Below are positions 45,981 to 55,528 of a stretch of DNA of 64,000 nt, one piece after another. Origin of the DNA: Bacillus sp. es.036 (GTDB taxonomy: Bacteria > Bacillota > Bacilli > Bacillales > Guptibacillaceae); assembly GCF_002563635.1 (NCBI RefSeq), contig NZ_PDIZ01000001.1, positions 1,364,001 through 1,428,000 on the forward strand, written 5' to 3'. Each line of letters opens with the position of its first letter. Positions within the stretch are counted from its first letter, which is position 1. A program made the position numbers and the translations under genes. The notes beneath the pieces were generated by a model. The model was given only the letters and a program-made list of their open reading frames with translations. It ran no database searches and had not been told where the DNA came from.

Positions 45981-46003
45981 GGTGCGCCTCACGCGCACTT
46001 TTT
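45981..46003 (+). terminator. Terminator after the aminotransferase gene
   Basis: GTGCGC pairs with GCGCAC around CTCAC, followed by five T; it begins directly after the stop codon. Confidence 0.88.
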
Positions 46004-46028
46004 CCTATGGACTCGTTATAAAAAAAGA

Positions 46029-46084
46029 TTGAATAATTAAAATAATTGGTTTATAGTAAAGATGTTACATACCGACTGGTTAGT
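46029..46084 (+). promoter_or_regulatory. Promoter and TetR-like operator of the quinone oxidoreductase gene
   Basis: TTGAAT (46029-46034), 17-bp spacer, TATAGT (46052-46057). Downstream, ACCGACTGGTTAGT (46071-46084) is a dyad of the form ACYRAC-N2-GTYRGT, like operators of many TetR-family repressors, and sits about 14 nt after the -10 box. Confidence 0.6.
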
Positions 46085-46102
46085 TGATAAAGGAGGATGA
46101 AA

Positions 46103-47086
46103 ATGAAAGCGATTCAATTAACAGAGTTTGGTGGTCCGGAAGTATTAAAACTAATCGACTTGGATGTGCCTGAGCCAAAAGGACACGAAGTACTTATTGA
46201 GATTCAAGCAATCGGGGTTAATTACGCAGATACCGCAAGAAGAGAAGGCCAATATGTTGTGGAAACACCTCTACCGTATGTGCCAGGTTCTGAAGTGGCT
46301 GGTGTTGTAAAAGCAGTTGGAGAAAAAGTGACTTCTGTAAAACCAGGTTCTTCGGTGGTCACATTATTAGGCACAAAAAATGCAACAGGTTATGCAGAAT
46401 ATACGTTAGCTGATGAAAGAGGACTCATTGCGATTCCAGATGGCGTTGATCCTCAGTATGCAGTAGCTCTCCCTCTACAGGGATTAAGTGCTTATCACAC
46501 ACTTAAGACAATGGGGCGTTTTGAAAATGGAGAAACGGTTTTGATTCATGCTGCAGCAGGCGGCGTTGGAACAATTGCAGTACAGCTCGCCAGACTATGG
46601 GGAGCTAAAACAATTATTGGTACAGCAAGCAGTGAAGAGAAAAGAAAGCTTGCAGCTGATATGGGAGCAGATATTACGATCGATTATACGAAAGAAGGCT
46701 GGGAACAAGAAGTTTTAGAAGCTACGGAAGGTAAGGGAGTAGACGTGATTCTTGAAATGGCAGGAGGAGACGTTTTCAGAAAATCGTTGAATTGCCTTGC
46801 ACCTTTCGGACGACTCGTCATATATGGGGTAGCAAGTGGAGAACAAAGCCGCTTTTATCCATCTTCCTTAATGGAGAAAAATCAGTCTGTAGTTGGCTTT
46901 TTTCTACCACAGATGATGCGTAAGCCGTCTCTTTATCAGAAGAGTCTAGAAGAACTCCTAAACTATATGCAGAGTGGAGAACTTAAATTGACGATCGGCG
47001 GGGTTTTTGAGTTAGAAAAGGCAGCTGATGTTCATCGTATGCTTCAAGGACGCCAAACGAAAGGGAAGTTAATCCTAACTCCTTGA
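46103..47086 (+). CDS. Zinc-independent quinone oxidoreductase (NADPH:quinone reductase family)
   Basis: A 327-residue medium-chain dehydrogenase/reductase of the zeta-crystallin type. NADPH binds at HAAAGGVGTIAVQLA (about residue 150). The catalytic-zinc cysteines of alcohol dehydrogenases are absent. It reduces quinones or enones. The ATG at 46103 is 6 nt after AAAGGAGG; the ATG at 46097 lies directly against the RBS. It stands alone between terminators, with a TetR-like operator in front, but no TetR gene is nearby. Confidence 0.9.
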   Translation: MKAIQLTEFGGPEVLKLIDLDVPEPKGHEVLIEIQAIGVNYADTARREGQYVVETPLPYVPGSEVAGVVKAVGEKVTSVKPGSSVVTLLGTKNATGYAEYTLADERGLIAIPDGVDPQYAVALPLQGLSAYHTLKTMGRFENGETVLIHAAAGGVGTIAVQLARLWGAKTIIGTASSEEKRKLAADMGADITIDYTKEGWEQEVLEATEGKGVDVILEMAGGDVFRKSLNCLAPFGRLVIYGVASGEQSRFYPSSLMEKNQSVVGFFLPQMMRKPSLYQKSLEELLNYMQSGELKLTIGGVFELEKAADVHRMLQGRQTKGKLILTP

Positions 47087-47111
47087 TTGAAAAAAGAAGC
47101 GTGCATCAAAC

Positions 47112-47140
47112 AAAGACGATCGAATTTGGTCGTCTTTTTT
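47112..47140 (+). terminator. Terminator after the quinone oxidoreductase gene
   Basis: AAAGACGA pairs with TCGTCTTT around a 10-nt loop, followed by T. Confidence 0.87.
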
Positions 47141-47141
47141 A

Positions 47142-47475
47142 CATGGAGAAATTAGTTTTGATATTCTCTGTTAGAAAATCGCTATTGCCTATTCACTATG
47201 TTAACACTTTGTGGTAATTTAGTATTGCACTGTGTTAATATTCGAAATATTTTTCAGTGAAAATTTGATATTGTTGAAAATTTTTTCGGAAATTTGCTTG
47301 AAAGTTTTGTGAGCAATCTAATACTATGCTAAAATATCAATGAAAGCGTTTTTTTAAAAGAATGTTTCAAAAAGTGAAAAGAGTGTAAAGAACTAGTAAG
47401 AAACTAAACTTTAACGAAGTTAGAAACCGTTCAATGCACGATTTAAGATTAAACCCAGCAGGGAGGTAGCATGCT
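47142..47475 (+). promoter_or_regulatory. odhA leader and promoter region with a cre-like site
   Basis: A 330-nt AT-rich stretch without a gene. A likely promoter is TTGAAA (47298-47303), 18-bp spacer, TACTAT (47322-47327). TGAAAGCGTTTTTT (47341-47354), about 8 nt after the expected start, matches a CcpA cre site except for its last two bases. The RBS GGGAGG is at 47461-47466. Nothing else is recognisable. Confidence 0.5.
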
Positions 47476-50334
47476 TTGAATACCAAACAGTCCAGAGTGG
47501 AACATCCATGGCAAGAATTTTATGGACCAAACCTTGGCTATGCCATTGAATTATACGAGAAATATCAAGAGGATCCTGAGTCAGTTGATCCTGAAATGCG
47601 TCAAAAATTTGATCAGTGGGGACCTCCACCATCATCACAGGAAGTCATTGAATCTACTAGTCAGCCAGCCAACCTCAAAAAGGTTATTTCTGCTGTTAAA
47701 TTAGCCGACAACATTCGTACATATGGGCATTTGGCAGCAGCAATTAATCCACTAACGAATGAAAAATCTGATCAAGATTTCATGACACCTCAAAATTACG
47801 GGCTTTCCGATGAAGACTTGAAAGCGATTCCTGCTCAGGTTATTTGGGAGAACGCACCAAGAGATGTCACCAATGGACTACAAGCAATTCAAAAACTTCA
47901 GGATCTTTATACAAAGTCCATGTCTTATGAGTTTACTCATGTTCATGCGGAAGATGAGCGTAAATGGTTAGATGAGATGGTTGAGAATGATTCTGTAAGC
48001 CGTACGCTTACGAATGACGATCGTATCGCACTGCTAAGAAGACTAACAGAAGTAGAAGGCTTTGAAAAATTCCTTCATAAAACATTTGTTGGCCAAAAGC
48101 GTTTCTCGATTGAGGGCGTTGATGCTATGGTGCCAATGCTAGATGATGTGATTAAATGTGGTGCAAGTGATGGTGCTAAGAACGTTATGATTGGAATGGC
48201 TCACCGTGGTCGCTTAAATGTTCTTACACACGTATTAAATAAGCCTTACGAAAAGATTTTTGCGGAATTCCACCATGCACCAAACAAGGAACTCGTTCCT
48301 TCTGAAGGTTCAATGGGTATTAACTATGGTTGGACAGGCGATGTCAAATATCATATGGGTGCTGACAGACAAATCGAGGATTCGGAAACAGCAAGTGCAA
48401 CAATTACACTAGCCAATAATCCAAGCCACCTTGAGTTTGTTGATCCTGTTGTAGAAGGTTATGCTCGCGCTGCACAAGAAACGCGTAATGAAAAAGGTGA
48501 ACCGAAGCAAGATTTCACTAAATCTTTTGCGATATTAATCCATGGTGACGCTGCTTTTCCAGGCGAAGGTGTGGTAGCAGAAACGCTAAACTTAAGTCAG
48601 CTAAAGGGATATCATACGGGTGGCACAATTCATATCATCGCCAATAATCAGCTAGGTTTTACAACGGAAAGCACGGATTCGAGATCTACAAAGTATGCAA
48701 GCGATCTCGCAAAAGGATACGAAATTCCGATTGTTCATGTGAACGCCGATGATCCAGAAGCTTGTCTTGCAGCGATGCATCTTGCGTATGAATATCGAAT
48801 GAAATTTAATAAAGATTTCCTTATTGATTTAATTGGCTATCGTCGTTTCGGTCATAATGAAATGGATGATCCAGCAGTTACTCAGCCACATTTATATGAA
48901 AAAATTAAGAATCATCCTACTGTTCGAGCGAGCTATGCAAAGTATTTAACAGAGCAAAGTGTGATAGAAGACGGTCAGGGCGAAAAGTTAGATGAAGAAG
49001 TACTTTCTGAGCTTCAGACCGAATACGACAAGATCGCTAAAGGTGGAGACGGGAATGGCGAAGTACAAGAGCTTCAACCACCAAAAGAAATTGTTAAGGG
49101 ACTCCCTTCTATAGATACAGCTGTTTCACTAGAAACGCTAAAAGATATTAACAACAAGCTGTTAACCCGTCCAGATGGATTTAATGTCTATCCTAAGCTT
49201 GAGCGCATTCTAAAACGCCGACTTGATATGTTAGAAGAAGGCGGTAAAGTAGACTGGGCGCTAGGTGAAACGTTGGCATTTGCTTCAATTCTTAGCGACG
49301 GAACGCCAATTCGTATTACAGGGCAGGACTCTCAGCGTGGAACATTTGCTCAGCGTCATCTCGTTCTTCATGATAAAGAAACAGGCGTAACTTTTTGCCC
49401 ACTACATGAATTACCAGAAGCTGAATCATCCTTTGCGATTCACAATAGTCCACTTTCTGAAGCATCAGTGGTCGGGTTTGAATACGGATATAACGTATTT
49501 GCACCAGAAACGCTCGTTATTTGGGAAGCGCAGTATGGTGACTTTGCGAATGCCGCTCAGGTCATTTTTGATCAATTCGTTTCGGCCGGTCGAGCTAAAT
49601 GGGGACAAAAATCAGGAATGGTTCTTTTACTACCGCATGGTTACGAAGGTCAAGGTCCTGAACATTCAAGTGGCCGAGTTGAACGCTTCTTGACATTAGC
49701 TGCTGAAAATAACTGGACAGTTGCTAATTTAACGAGTGCTGCTCAGTACTTCCACATTTTAAGAAGACAAGCGGCTATTCTAGAGAAACAGGAAGTGCGT
49801 CCACTTGTTATCATGACGCCAAAGAGCCTTCTTCGTAATCAGCGCACATCATCTCCTGGCTTTGAATTTAGTCAAGGCCAGTTCTTGAGTGTTGTGGAGC
49901 AAGCAGGACTTGGTGAAAAGAAAGATAAAGTGGAGCGTATTGTTTTATGTACTGGTAAAGTAGCTGTGGACCTTGCAACTGAAATAGAGTCTTCTGATGA
50001 GAAGTACGATTGGCTACACGTTCTTAGAGTAGAGCAGCTATATCCATTCCCTGAAGAAGAAGTGAAAAACATATTTGACCGCTATTCAAACGTCAAAGAA
50101 ATTATCTGGCTGCAAGAAGAACCAAAAAATATGGGATCTTGGAATTACATTTCTCCTCGTTTAAGGGAGACGGCATCAGAAGGCGTTTCTGTAAGCTATG
50201 TAGGACGTCCGGATCGTTCAAGTCCTGCTGGCGGAGAACCGAATGTGCATAAAAAAGATCAAGAACGAATCATTCAGGAAGTACTAGAACCATCTAAAAC
50301 TGTTTCCCATCAAGGAGGTAATCGTCGTGATTGA
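47476..50334 (+). CDS. odhA: 2-oxoglutarate dehydrogenase E1 component
   Basis: A TCA-cycle enzyme: decarboxylates 2-oxoglutarate on thiamine diphosphate and passes the succinyl group to the lipoyl domain of OdhB. It has 952 residues, full length. The thiamine diphosphate motif runs from GDAAFPGEG to ANNQLGF (about residues 357-395), with the Dehydrogenase_E1 landmark [12 protein letters not shown] and the transketolase-like C-terminal part with [13 protein letters not shown]. The start is TTG 47476, 9 nt after GGGAGG; the nearer ATG at 47471 leads to a stop after two codons. The stop overlaps odhB by 8 nt. Confidence 0.97.
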   Translation: MNTKQSRVEHPWQEFYGPNLGYAIELYEKYQEDPESVDPEMRQKFDQWGPPPSSQEVIESTSQPANLKKVISAVKLADNIRTYGHLAAAINPLTNEKSDQDFMTPQNYGLSDEDLKAIPAQVIWENAPRDVTNGLQAIQKLQDLYTKSMSYEFTHVHAEDERKWLDEMVENDSVSRTLTNDDRIALLRRLTEVEGFEKFLHKTFVGQKRFSIEGVDAMVPMLDDVIKCGASDGAKNVMIGMAHRGRLNVLTHVLNKPYEKIFAEFHHAPNKELVPSEGSMGINYGWTGDVKYHMGADRQIEDSETASATITLANNPSHLEFVDPVVEGYARAAQETRNEKGEPKQDFTKSFAILIHGDAAFPGEGVVAETLNLSQLKGYHTGGTIHIIANNQLGFTTESTDSRSTKYASDLAKGYEIPIVHVNADDPEACLAAMHLAYEYRMKFNKDFLIDLIGYRRFGHNEMDDPAVTQPHLYEKIKNHPTVRASYAKYLTEQSVIEDGQGEKLDEEVLSELQTEYDKIAKGGDGNGEVQELQPPKEIVKGLPSIDTAVSLETLKDINNKLLTRPDGFNVYPKLERILKRRLDMLEEGGKVDWALGETLAFASILSDGTPIRITGQDSQRGTFAQRHLVLHDKETGVTFCPLHELPEAESSFAIHNSPLSEASVVGFEYGYNVFAPETLVIWEAQYGDFANAAQVIFDQFVSAGRAKWGQKSGMVLLLPHGYEGQGPEHSSGRVERFLTLAAENNWTVANLTSAAQYFHILRRQAAILEKQEVRPLVIMTPKSLLRNQRTSSPGFEFSQGQFLSVVEQAGLGEKKDKVERIVLCTGKVAVDLATEIESSDEKYDWLHVLRVEQLYPFPEEEVKNIFDRYSNVKEIIWLQEEPKNMGSWNYISPRLRETASEGVSVSYVGRPDRSSPAGGEPNVHKKDQERIIQEVLEPSKTVSHQGGNRRD

Positions 50335-51622
50335 AGTTAAAGTACCAGAACTAGCAGAATCCATTACAGAAGGTACCATTTCTCAATGGTTAATCAAAGT
50401 AGGAGACAAAGTTGAAAAAGGTGACAACCTTGTTGAGCTTGAAACAGATAAAGTTAACATTGAAGTGAGTGCAGAAAACGATGGCGTCATTGAAGAACTT
50501 TTGAAAGAGCCTGGCGATAATGTTGAAGTTGGAGAGATTATTGCTTATCTTGGCAACGGAGAAGGTAGTTCTTCTAAGTCGTCAGATCAAGACTCTTCTC
50601 CAAAAGAAGAAGCAAAGAAAGAAGAGAAAGAAGCACCTGAAGAAGCAAAGTCAAACGAAGAATCTAAGGCGCATGCAACAGACTCTTCAGAAGACGAAAA
50701 ATCTGAGAATGGACGCACAGTAGCTTCACCTTCTGCAAGAAAGCTTGCACGTGAACTAGGCGTTGATTTGAATAACGTTGAAACGCGTGATCCATTAGGT
50801 CGCGTTCGACCAGACGATGTGAAGGCTCATGCAGACAAAGCAAACCAAAAAGAAGCGCCTAAGGAAAAGAAACAAGAGGCACCTAAGCAACAAAAACCAT
50901 CTCCTGAAGCGAATGACGGCAAACCGGTTGAGAGAGTTAAGATGTCTCGTCGTCGTCAAACCATTGCGAAACGTCTTGTTGAAGTTCAGCATACTGCAGC
51001 AATGCTAACAACTTTTAACGAAGTAGACATGACGGCAATTATGGAACTTCGGAAACGTCGCAAAGATAAATTCCTTGAAGATAATGATGTGAAGCTTGGC
51101 TTTATGTCCTTCTTTACGAAAGCAGTTGTTGGCGCACTTAAGAAATATCCTCGTTTAAACGCGGAAATTCAGGATACTGATATTGTACTGAAGAAATTTT
51201 ATGATATCGGTATCGCAGTTGGAGCAGAAGAAGGACTAGTAGTACCAGTCGTTCGTGATGCAGACAAGCTATCTTTTGCAGGAATTGAACAAGAAATTGG
51301 TAATCTTGCAAAGAAAGCACGAGACAATAAACTTAAACTTGATGAACTACAAGGTGGATCATTTACGATTACAAACGGAGGAATCTTTGGATCGATGCTT
51401 TCAACACCGATTCTAAATGCACCTCAAGTTGGTATACTAGGTATGCACAAGATCCAGTGGCGCCCTATGGCAATTGATCAGGAACGAATGGAAAACCGTC
51501 CGATGATGTACATTGCACTATCCTATGATCACCGTATTGTTGACGGTGGAGAAGCAGTTAGCTTCCTTGCTAAAATTAAAGAACTTCTTGAAGATCCAGA
51601 ACAGCTTCTTCTAGAAGGATAA
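50327..51622 (+). CDS. odhB: Dihydrolipoyl succinyltransferase, E2 of 2-oxoglutarate dehydrogenase
   Basis: Transfers the succinyl group to CoA. It has 431 residues: an N-terminal lipoyl domain with ETDKVNIEV (lipoylated Lys about 43), a long Glu/Lys/Ser-rich linker (about 80-125), an E1/E3-binding domain ([15 protein letters not shown]), a second charged linker, and the catalytic domain ending [13 protein letters not shown], with the catalytic His. The GTG start overlaps odhA and is preceded by AAGGAGGT. The E3 subunit gene is not in the window, as usual for Bacillus. Confidence 0.97.
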   Translation: MIEVKVPELAESITEGTISQWLIKVGDKVEKGDNLVELETDKVNIEVSAENDGVIEELLKEPGDNVEVGEIIAYLGNGEGSSSKSSDQDSSPKEEAKKEEKEAPEEAKSNEESKAHATDSSEDEKSENGRTVASPSARKLARELGVDLNNVETRDPLGRVRPDDVKAHADKANQKEAPKEKKQEAPKQQKPSPEANDGKPVERVKMSRRRQTIAKRLVEVQHTAAMLTTFNEVDMTAIMELRKRRKDKFLEDNDVKLGFMSFFTKAVVGALKKYPRLNAEIQDTDIVLKKFYDIGIAVGAEEGLVVPVVRDADKLSFAGIEQEIGNLAKKARDNKLKLDELQGGSFTITNGGIFGSMLSTPILNAPQVGILGMHKIQWRPMAIDQERMENRPMMYIALSYDHRIVDGGEAVSFLAKIKELLEDPEQLLLEG

Positions 51623-51626
51623 ATCG

Positions 51627-51660
51627 AAAGAACCTGAATCAGTAGATTCAGGTTCTTTTT
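51627..51660 (+). terminator. Terminator of the odhAB operon
   Basis: A 14-bp perfect stem, AAAGAACCTGAATC and its complement, with a 4-nt AGTA loop, then T. Confidence 0.94.
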
Positions 51661-51746
51661 CTACATTTTTGAAAGGAGAAGGCGGATCCTTTATCTTATC
51701 GCTCCTGTCATGTAAAATAGAAAGAAAGTTGAAAGGGGTGAAAGAT

Positions 51747-51953
51747 TTGATTCATCAAACATGGAAAGAGACATCAACGATTAAAAAGGTGAAGTGCATA
51801 CATACTGATGCCAAGAAGTACATGGTTAACCGTGTTTTAACTGAAGGTCAAATTTATGAAGTGAAAAATGAAACAGAAGAATTTTTATTCGTCTTAGACA
51901 ATAGTGGTAAAATCGGTGGGTTTTATAAAGAGTATTTTGAAGAAGTAGAGTAA
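51747..51953 (+). CDS. Small protein, probably DUF6501 family
   Basis: A 68-residue protein starting at TTG 51747 (AAAGGGGTG 8-9 nt upstream); longer in-frame starts lack an RBS. The sequence (ETSTIKKVKCIHTDAKKYMV; YKEYFEEVE at the end) looks like a conserved Bacillales small beta-barrel protein that I recall as DUF6501, found near odhAB. No function is known. It is flanked by two terminators. Confidence 0.75.
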   Translation: MIHQTWKETSTIKKVKCIHTDAKKYMVNRVLTEGQIYEVKNETEEFLFVLDNSGKIGGFYKEYFEEVE

Positions 51954-51960
51954 GTGTAGG

Positions 51961-51991
51961 AAACCAGATCAAAAGTGATCTGGTTTTTTTG
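51961..51991 (+). terminator. Terminator after the DUF6501-like gene
   Basis: AACCAGATC pairs with GATCTGGTT, followed by T7. Confidence 0.9.
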
Positions 51992-52000
51992 TTAGCGCAA

Positions 52001-52035
52001 AAAGGGACATTGGATTATATCCAATGCCCCTTACG
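52001..52035 (-). terminator. Terminator of the YeeE/YedE gene
   Basis: GGGACATTGGAT pairs with ATCCAATGCCCC (one mismatch); on the minus strand the stem is followed by TTTTT. Confidence 0.85.
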
Positions 52036-52039
52036 TAAG

Positions 52040-53284
52040 TTAACAAAATTGATCATTTTTGTTAGGGTTCTTCAATCCGAAAATCGGTCTTAAATAAAGA
52101 GCAAGATAGGATCCTGCCAGAGCAACGACCATCCAAACCCAGCCGTGGAGACTAAAGGAAGCAATTCCGCCAAAATAGGCACCTATATTACATCCGAAGG
52201 CTAGTCTAGCACCGTATCCCATAAGCAGTCCTCCAATGATCGATGCGGCTGCTAACTTAAATGGCACTCTTCTCATGATAAAGGCCCCGCCAGCGCCAGC
52301 TGCCACAAATGCACCAAGAATAACACCAAAGTTCATGACGCTTGTAGAATCAGTAAGAATCGATTGCTGGAGTGCTTCACCTTTCGCGCCTGACCAATAT
52401 CCCCATTGTGTTACATCAATTCCAAGAAACAAAGCGATTTTTGATCCCCATAAAGCAAAAGCGGATGTAATTCCCCATGGATTTCCGCGCGATATCAATG
52501 TGAGGGCATTTAAAACAGCTAATGCGATTGCTGCAATCCAAATCGGCCATGAGCCACGAAAAATTCGCTTCCAACCTGATGTTGTAGGAAGAGGCTTCAT
52601 TTTTGGTGGCTGTCGTTTTTTAGCGATGAATTTTACAGCGAAAAAAATAATCCCAAACAATGCAAGTTGCACAATCCAGGCACCAAAATATCCTAATCCA
52701 GTATCTTCAGCTAAGGAGATAGCTTGAAAAGAAGGCATTTGATTTACCCAGAAATCAAAGTGCCATGCACCGATGACAGATCCGACGATAAAACCGAAAA
52801 GAGTAAGTAGCATTTCAGTTTTCCCCCACCCTACTGTATAGAGTGTACCTGAAGCGCATCCCCCGCCTAGCTGCATCCCAATTCCAAATAAGAATGAACC
52901 AACCACTACGCTTGTTCCAACAGGAAATACATATCCCGTTGGAGTCGTTCCAAATAATCCAAAGCCGTTAGAGAGAATCGGCGCAAACAGCGTACTAGCT
53001 ACCGCAAGCATCAGCATATGCGACTGAATTGCTGTTCCATTTCCTACACTTAATAATTGTCTGAAAGCAGAAGTGAAACCAAATCTTGCATGTAATAAAC
53101 AATAGCCAAGTAATAATCCTAAGCCAAATAAGACAAATTGCTGAATTCCTTGATCCACTAATAAGATTAACGCGAGTAGTCCAATGACCAAAAAGCCTCC
53201 TGTTAAAACGGGCTTTTGAGGAGCTTTTAAGAAAGGTAATTGTAAGTTTGTTTTTGAAGAGTGAACAGGTTGTTCCATTGCCAT
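52040..53284 (-). CDS. YeeE/YedE family sulfur-compound transporter
   Basis: A 414-residue membrane protein with about ten hydrophobic helices and the family motifs FGIGMQLGGGCASGTLYT and GARLAFGCNIGAYFGG, each with a conserved Cys. Relatives (TsuA) import thiosulfate through Cys-mediated transient hydrogen bonds. This is a fused two-repeat form. GAGGTG precedes the ATG at 53284. There is no adjacent TusA-like or rhodanese gene, so the physiological partner is unknown. Confidence 0.87.
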   Translation of the reverse strand: MAMEQPVHSSKTNLQLPFLKAPQKPVLTGGFLVIGLLALILLVDQGIQQFVLFGLGLLLGYCLLHARFGFTSAFRQLLSVGNGTAIQSHMLMLAVASTLFAPILSNGFGLFGTTPTGYVFPVGTSVVVGSFLFGIGMQLGGGCASGTLYTVGWGKTEMLLTLFGFIVGSVIGAWHFDFWVNQMPSFQAISLAEDTGLGYFGAWIVQLALFGIIFFAVKFIAKKRQPPKMKPLPTTSGWKRIFRGSWPIWIAAIALAVLNALTLISRGNPWGITSAFALWGSKIALFLGIDVTQWGYWSGAKGEALQQSILTDSTSVMNFGVILGAFVAAGAGGAFIMRRVPFKLAAASIIGGLLMGYGARLAFGCNIGAYFGGIASFSLHGWVWMVVALAGSYLALYLRPIFGLKNPNKNDQFC

Positions 53285-53427
53285 GTATAATGCACCTCAT
53301 TCCGATGTATTTAGTATGAATTGATTTGTATATCCTACATGAATTTTTTATATCTGTAAACTATTACATACCAAATCTTTTTAACTCTATCGATGAAATA
53401 GACATATCTTTCTCTACTTGGAGATTG

Positions 53428-53436
53428 TGCTATAAT
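53428..53436 (+). promoter_or_regulatory. Extended -10 promoter of the nos operon
   Basis: TGCTATAAT, an extended -10 element, about 88 nt before the nos start codon; no good -35, as is common for this promoter type. Confidence 0.55.
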
Positions 53437-53523
53437 GACACGTGTAGCAATGAAGGTTAATTTATTCATCAGGAGCTTAAGATTAGGTTTTAAAACCGTC
53501 TCAGGCTATTGGAGGTCGAGACA

Positions 53524-54591
53524 TTGGATAATGAGCAATTAATTGAAAAAGCATTTGATTTTATTCAACAAATGTATGCTGAACTAACAATCGATCCGTC
53601 ACGCATACAAGACCGTAAAAAGGAAATTATGCATGAAATTAAAGCAACTGGTTCCTATACACATACATATGATGAACTTTCTCAAGGAGCTAAAATGGCC
53701 TGGAGAAACAGTAATAAGTGTATTGGTCGCTTGTTCTGGAATACGATGACTGTATTGGATGCGAGGTATGCTTCGAAACCTAAAGAAGTAGCGGGTGCAC
53801 TCCTGCACCACATTCGCACCGCTTCAAACGGCGGAAAAATCAAGCCAACGATTACTATTTTTCAGCCAGGTAAAATTCGTGTTTGGAATCATCAGCTTAT
53901 TCGCTATGCAGGTTATGAAACTGATAAAGGTATCATAGGGGACCCTGATTCGGTTGCTTTTACTAAGGAAGTCATGAAACTTGGATGGGAAGGAAAGGGA
54001 ACACAATATGATATACTTCCGCTAGTTTTCTCAATAGATGGAGCAATACCAAGTTTCGTTGAAATTCCGAATGAAGACGTACTTCAAGTCGTGATTCAAC
54101 ACCCGGACTACGATTTTACTCCATTACGTGCACGGTGGTATGGCGTGCCCATCATTTCAGATATGCGATTAGAAATTGGAGGTATTAGTTATGATGCCGC
54201 ACCATTTAATGGGTGGTATATGGGCACAGAAATAGGAGCAAGAAATTTAGCTGATACTAATCGGTACAACCTTTTGCCGGATGTAGCTAAACTTTTAGAC
54301 CTAGATACAAGTTCAAATGCAACGCTATGGAAAGATGTCGCATTAGTTGAACTAAACAGGGCTGTCCTTTATTCCTATCAAAATAAAGGGGTAAGTATTG
54401 TTGATCATCATACAGCCGCAAAACAATTTCAAAAATTTGAGCAAAATGAAGAGAAGGCCGAGCGAGAAGTTACTGGAAATTGGACATGGCTAATTCCACC
54501 TGTGTCGCCAGCTACGACTCATATCTTCCATAAACCCTACAAAAACAAAATTGTAACACCGAACTATTTTTATCAATCAAAACCTTATTAA
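53524..54591 (+). CDS. nos: Bacterial nitric oxide synthase, oxygenase only
   Basis: Makes NO and citrulline from arginine and O2 using haem and a pterin. It has 355 residues and no reductase domain, as in Bacillus NOS, which borrows electrons from general flavodoxins or reductases. The haem-ligand Cys66 is in WRNSNKCIGRLFW, and the arginine-binding Glu is in GWYMGTEIGARN. TTG 53524, 8 nt after GGAGG, is preferred over TTG 53509, which coincides with the RBS. It forms an operon with the ABM gene 13 nt downstream. Confidence 0.95.
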   Translation: MDNEQLIEKAFDFIQQMYAELTIDPSRIQDRKKEIMHEIKATGSYTHTYDELSQGAKMAWRNSNKCIGRLFWNTMTVLDARYASKPKEVAGALLHHIRTASNGGKIKPTITIFQPGKIRVWNHQLIRYAGYETDKGIIGDPDSVAFTKEVMKLGWEGKGTQYDILPLVFSIDGAIPSFVEIPNEDVLQVVIQHPDYDFTPLRARWYGVPIISDMRLEIGGISYDAAPFNGWYMGTEIGARNLADTNRYNLLPDVAKLLDLDTSSNATLWKDVALVELNRAVLYSYQNKGVSIVDHHTAAKQFQKFEQNEEKAEREVTGNWTWLIPPVSPATTHIFHKPYKNKIVTPNYFYQSKPY

Positions 54592-54604
54592 GCGAGGGAG
54601 AAAC

Positions 54605-54901
54605 TTGGTTATTGAAAAAGCTTATTTCACCATTCATGAAGGTCTTGAATCAACATTTGAAGCGACATTTAAAGAAGCAGTACGTTACATTGCAGAAACA
54701 GCAGGATACATCCATTACCGCTTGTTGAAATCAATTGAATCAGAGCGTAAGTACGTCATTTTCATTGAGTGGGAGACACTTGCCTCACATACTGAAGGCT
54801 TCATGTCATCCGATCGATTTGAAAAATTTACGTCTTTAGTGGAGCCATTCCTTGAAAATGTAGAGATGGAGCACCTCACACCCGTTCATTCAGATCTATA
54901 A
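54605..54901 (+). CDS. Antibiotic biosynthesis monooxygenase (ABM) domain protein
   Basis: A 98-residue dimeric ferredoxin-like-fold protein: AYFTIHEGLESTFEATFKEA, then IHYRLLKSIESE and IEWETLASHTEGFMSS are the usual ABM strands and helix. ABM proteins include quinone-forming monooxygenases and IsdG/HmoA haem-degrading enzymes; which one cannot be told. The TTG start follows GAGGGAG. The gene lies directly after nos, which uses haem. Confidence 0.8.
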   Translation: MVIEKAYFTIHEGLESTFEATFKEAVRYIAETAGYIHYRLLKSIESERKYVIFIEWETLASHTEGFMSSDRFEKFTSLVEPFLENVEMEHLTPVHSDL

Positions 54902-54924
54902 ACCCACACCTTTGTGGGTTTTTT
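54901..54924 (+). terminator. Terminator of the nos-ABM operon
   Basis: AACCCACA pairs with TGTGGGTT around CCTT, followed by TTTT; the stem starts in the stop codon. Confidence 0.9.
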
Positions 54925-55006
54925 AGATGCAAAAAACTATACATTCGATTTAAAAAAGGGTATGGTAGGATATAGTTATATTCCTATAAGAAAGGTTGGT
55001 TTTGGA

Positions 55007-55426
55007 ATGCCTTCATCTATCCCCAGACCATTAGTTCGATTAAACCAATCGTTTATTTTTATATTTGCTACAGGTTTTGTATTCTTTTCACATTGGCTTT
55101 TCCTCATGATCCCACTCATTGCTGGATTGATGGGTTTGTTACTACATTTTAATCCAGTGCTGAAAGTGGGAAAACAATTCTTAATGAAACCACTTAATCA
55201 ATATATTCCTGAGGATGCCGAGCAACAAAATTTCAATCAAAAAATAGCAGTATCGCTTCTTACAATTTCTTTTATAGCTCACATGTTTTCCATTGAATGG
55301 TTAGCAATCACAGCTGCAGTCCTAGTAGCTTTAGCTTCGTTTATCGCTATTCTAGGGTTCTGTATCGGTTGTTTTGTTCGTTTTCAATGGAAGCAGTATC
55401 AATATAGACGGTCACAGCACTCTTAA
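55007..55426 (+). CDS. DUF4395 membrane protein
   Basis: A 139-residue membrane protein with four hydrophobic segments and the family beginning IPRPLVRLNQ. I choose ATG 55007 with AAAGG upstream; an in-frame start at 54914 would lie inside the preceding terminator. The FCIGCFVRFQWKQ near the end carries a Cys pair (GFCIGC) typical of DUF4395, sometimes found near thiol or sulfur genes. Function is unknown. Confidence 0.8.
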   Translation: MPSSIPRPLVRLNQSFIFIFATGFVFFSHWLFLMIPLIAGLMGLLLHFNPVLKVGKQFLMKPLNQYIPEDAEQQNFNQKIAVSLLTISFIAHMFSIEWLAITAAVLVALASFIAILGFCIGCFVRFQWKQYQYRRSQHS

Positions 55427-55451
55427 AAGGCAGCTTGGCTGTCTTTTTTTT
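55427..55451 (+). terminator. Terminator after the DUF4395 gene
   Basis: AAGGCAGC pairs with GCTGTCTT (one G-T pair) around TTG, followed by a T run. Confidence 0.87.
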
Positions 55452-55528
55452 GACTGAAAAACCTGAAAAGTTAATTTCTGATATACTTAAGAAAGAGATA
55501 AGATGAAGATTAGAAAGGATAGGTTTGG

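Noticed and set aside
47471-47479. ATG at 47471 as the odhA start
   Set aside because: It reads Met-Leu-stop. TTG 47476 is in frame with the conserved protein and well spaced from GGGAGG.
52236-52727. 163-residue open frame opposite the YeeE/YedE gene
   Set aside because: No RBS; its length is explained by the codon bias of the transporter gene on the other strand.
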